Shown here: positions 57,369 through 59,090 of the stretch, in pieces | Layout: the number at the start of each line of letters is the position of its first letter | Position numbering within the stretch: the first letter of the stretch is position 1 | Source of the DNA: CAYMUL01 sp964393605 | GTDB lineage: Bacteria > Bacteroidota > Ignavibacteria > Ignavibacteriales > Ignavibacteriaceae | Length of the DNA: 59,090 bases | Reading direction: 5' to 3' | NCBI GenBank assembly: GCA_964393605.1 | Contig: CAYMUL010000020.1 | Location: forward strand, 1-59,090 | The notes under the pieces: generated by a model | What the model saw: the letters and a program-made list of their open reading frames with translations, nothing else | The model's database searches: none | Told to the model about the DNA's origin: nothing | Translations under genes and position numbers: made by a program

Positions 57369-57704
57369 CTATCTTTTCCCCAGATAAATTATTGAAGGGC
57401 TGTAAATTGGAGATAAGTATTGACTTCCAACAATAACATTCAATTCATTCTTCTGTGAAACCGATCGGAAGCGCATATTGTCTGTCCATAATTCATTAAA
57501 ATATCTCCATCCATATCCATTGTAGTGTGCAATTAAGGCGTATTCTCCCACTATCGTAAAATCGTTTAACTCCGTTCCTCTCATTCTGAATGGTAATCCG
57601 GGGAAGAAAGTTTGCGTGAAAGATAGCCGTCTCCCTTTCCCTCTTGTTTCTGTTTCGGCCGAGTAAACACCCGTAGTTGTTGCTACAAATATTTCTTCTC
57701 GTAA
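57369..57704 (-). pseudogene. Duplicated C-terminal piece of the propeller lipoprotein
   Basis: The open frame (111 codons, no good start; a TAA precedes) reads ATTTGVYSAETET ... FPGLPFRMRGTELNDFTIVGEY and AHYNGYGWRYFNELW. It is paralogous to the end of the adjacent gene (IRGTGFNDIVISGDFG, YHYNGLSWKNFSEF) but clearly diverged. It lies 12 bp after that gene's stop on the same strand, so it is probably the remains of a tandem paralogue that lost its 5' part. Confidence 0.65.
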
Positions 57705-57716
57705 TTAAATTTAATA

Positions 57717-59090
57717 TTAATTCAACCTTCCAAAAAGTAACAATGCTTCTGCGCCTTTCCATCCCACAGCTGAAAGTAGATTTTCATTTTTTGCTGCAGC
57801 CAAAAACGTTTTATTTCCATAAAATTCGGAAAAATTTTTCCAACTCAAACCATTATAATGGTACAAGATTCCGAAGTCGCCAGAAATAACAATATCATTA
57901 AATCCTGTTCCACGTATGGCTCTGCAAAAATACATCTGATTAAGTTCAATCATCGGCGACCAAAACGAACCATTCACAATGTTTCTACTCTTATAATTAC
58001 CTCCTCCAACAATAAAATACTCTCTTTCGCTATTATGCCATATTCCCCAGGAGGTGGTATAAATACCTGACGCTGAAATTGATATCGCTTTTGTTTTTGT
58101 AATTTTCAAAATAGTAGTTGGCGGCTGTTTAAAATATGTCGAAGCGACAGCCAAAATCTCCCACTCTTGTGTCCTTTCATTATAATTCCCCCAAATATCA
58201 TTAATATTCAAACTCGTTCCGCTCTCTATCTTCTTCCAACTGATGCCATCCCAATGCGCGATGTTGCCCGCTCTGCCCACAAAATATATATTATCAGAAC
58301 TGCTACCCCAAGCTTTTGACAGCGATAAATTTGGATCAACTGTCGTTCTTAAATCATACATTGTCCAGTTGGTTCCATCACCATGAATTGGCAAACTTCC
58401 AACAAACCAAATATCATCCTCAGCAAAAGCATATACACCTTCAAGCGGTGGTGTTATAATACTTCCACGGAATTGTACAGAAATCTTTTTCACTTTCCAT
58501 TCACTCCCATCCCAATGAACTGCGTTGTAGGCTTGCGGGTCGGGGTTGCCAAGCGAGTCGTTCATATAAATTTCACCTACCGCCCAAATGTTGTTTTCGT
58601 TTATTATTGCCACATCGTAAAGCACGCTGCTGCTGTGCTGCCCAAAGGTAAATGTTTGCCAGGTAAAGTTGTGGCTTGTGGTGTCCATGGTTACGGTTGT
58701 TGCTTCGGCGGTTTTTAATTTGCCGGAGTTGTTTATCCACTCCGCTGTAAACTTGTAGCTGCGTTTTGGCAAAAGGGAATCTACGAATAGCAATGTATCT
58801 GCCGTTGTTAAGTTTATTATCTGTCTAACTTTTTCTTCACCGTTGTTTTCACTCTGCTTTAGAGTAACTGCAGCGGGGAGAGTAATGTTTTCTACTTTCA
58901 AATTAATCCATGCTTCAATGCAGCTTGCGTCTTCTACAGAGAGAGTTATTGCGCCGTTATCTTTAGGTGGTTCGTTGGTGTTGCAGTTGAAAAAGAAAAA
59001 TAAAAAGAGTAAGTGTAAGTGTAAGTGTAAGGGGTTATGAAAAAGTTTGGTTAGTCCATAGAATTTTATGTCGCCGGACAGAGATGGGCG
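57717..59090 (-). CDS. Propeller-repeat lipoprotein (5' end not resolved, runs to the window edge)
   Basis: The frame is open from the right edge to the stop at 57717; the first ATG (58901) is internal, since the residues before it continue a sensible protein. They read HLLFLFFFFNCNTNEPPKDNG, a lipobox with Cys, followed by a fibronectin-like domain (TLKQSENNGEEKVRQI...RSYKFTAEWINNSG). Then come propeller units of the form (D/N)NI(W/Y)xVGxxGxIxHWDGxxWxKI, about five or six in all. No T9SS domain is present; the Cys suggests membrane anchoring instead. The signal region contains a hexanucleotide repeat coding Leu-His pairs. The start codon is unclear: no ATG, GTG or TTG before the hydrophobic stretch within the window. 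Confidence 0.7.
   Translation of the reverse strand, partial: RPSLSGDIKFYGLTKLFHNPLHLHLHLLFLFFFFNCNTNEPPKDNGAITLSVEDASCIEAWINLKVENITLPAAVTLKQSENNGEEKVRQIINLTTADTLLFVDSLLPKRSYKFTAEWINNSGKLKTAEATTVTMDTTSHNFTWQTFTFGQHSSSVLYDVAIINENNIWAVGEIYMNDSLGNPDPQAYNAVHWDGSEWKVKKISVQFRGSIITPPLEGVYAFAEDDIWFVGSLPIHGDGTNWTMYDLRTTVDPNLSLSKAWGSSSDNIYFVGRAGNIAHWDGISWKKIESGTSLNINDIWGNYNERTQEWEILAVASTYFKQPPTTILKITKTKAISISASGIYTTSWGIWHNSEREYFIVGGGNYKSRNIVNGSFWSPMIELNQMYFCRAIRGTGFNDIVISGDFGILYHYNGLSWKNFSEFYGNKTFLAAAKNENLLSAVGWKGAEALLLFGRLN
59009..59031 (-). repeat. Hexanucleotide tandem repeat in a signal peptide
   Basis: About 3.8 copies of GTAAGT on the plus strand, read on the minus strand as CACTTA units (His-Leu). 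Changes in copy number would keep frame but alter signal-peptide length. Confidence 0.7.

Overview
The window is AT-rich bacterial chromosome, most likely from Ignavibacteria or a relative in the Bacteroidota/Chlorobiota/Ignavibacteriota group. The main evidence is ten full-length secreted proteins ending in the type IX secretion (T9SS) sorting domain typical of that group (YPNPFNPST ... VFDILGREVATLVDEE ... LPSGIYFYRL ... KKMILLK), with DUF1684, YIP1, DUF4956/CotH and ASPIC/FG-GAP families and several short palindromic repeat families. No rRNA, tRNA, CRISPR array or recognisable integrase was seen.

Layout. 1-6.2 kb: partial CARF/RtcR-like regulator, FMN-dependent nitronate monooxygenase/FabK-like enzyme, two T9SS proteins (one a peptidoglycan amidase), a decayed toxin-antitoxin locus and a DUF1684 lipoprotein. 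6.7-16 kb: glycosyltransferase, SpoIID-like protein, YIP1 membrane protein, a translationally coupled DUF4956-porin-lamin-tail operon preceded by a 50-codon Cys-rich ORF, a DUF1016 nuclease and transketolase. 16.3-28.4 kb: seven T9SS cargo genes in tandem (beta-propellers, CotH, arylsulfotransferase-like), several sharing nearly identical sorting-domain DNA. 28.4-29.2 kb: a DUF559 nuclease gene between hairpin repeats and between two perfect 200-bp copies of a sorting-domain 3' end. 29.2-34.8 kb: a transmembrane sensor Ser/Thr kinase, an outer-membrane protein and a HGSNAT/DUF5009-like membrane protein. 35.2-46.6 kb: intact yqaA, then a defence island: type III restriction-modification with an extra AlbA_2/ATPase gene, a radical SAM gene, a Mod remnant and an AbiE-type toxin-antitoxin pair. 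A 257-bp yqaA tail occurs three times here and marks the island junctions. 46.7-52.9 kb: a very large secreted GH13 protein, a Tes/MJ0619-like radical SAM enzyme and a small membrane protein. 53-59 kb: repeats, a HisKA_3/NarL two-component operon with a structured leader, T9SS-domain debris and a partial propeller lipoprotein.

The most interesting system is a family of palindromic elements associated with DUF559 (Vsr-like PD-(D/E)XK) nucleases. One DUF559 module, bounded by inverted hairpins with perfect 8-bp outer ends, lies in frame inside the type III Mod gene. A second, free-standing DUF559 gene is flanked by related hairpins. Solo copies of the hairpin are inserted in frame in a Mod linker and at one loop of T9SS sorting domains. 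Unrelated palindrome families occupy the same loop in other genes, so that loop looks like an insertion hot spot. A second notable structure is the yqaA-tail repeat set, which suggests an integrative defence island that restores the 3' end of its target gene without a visible recombinase.

All calls come from reading the sequence and from memory of protein families. No database search was run.
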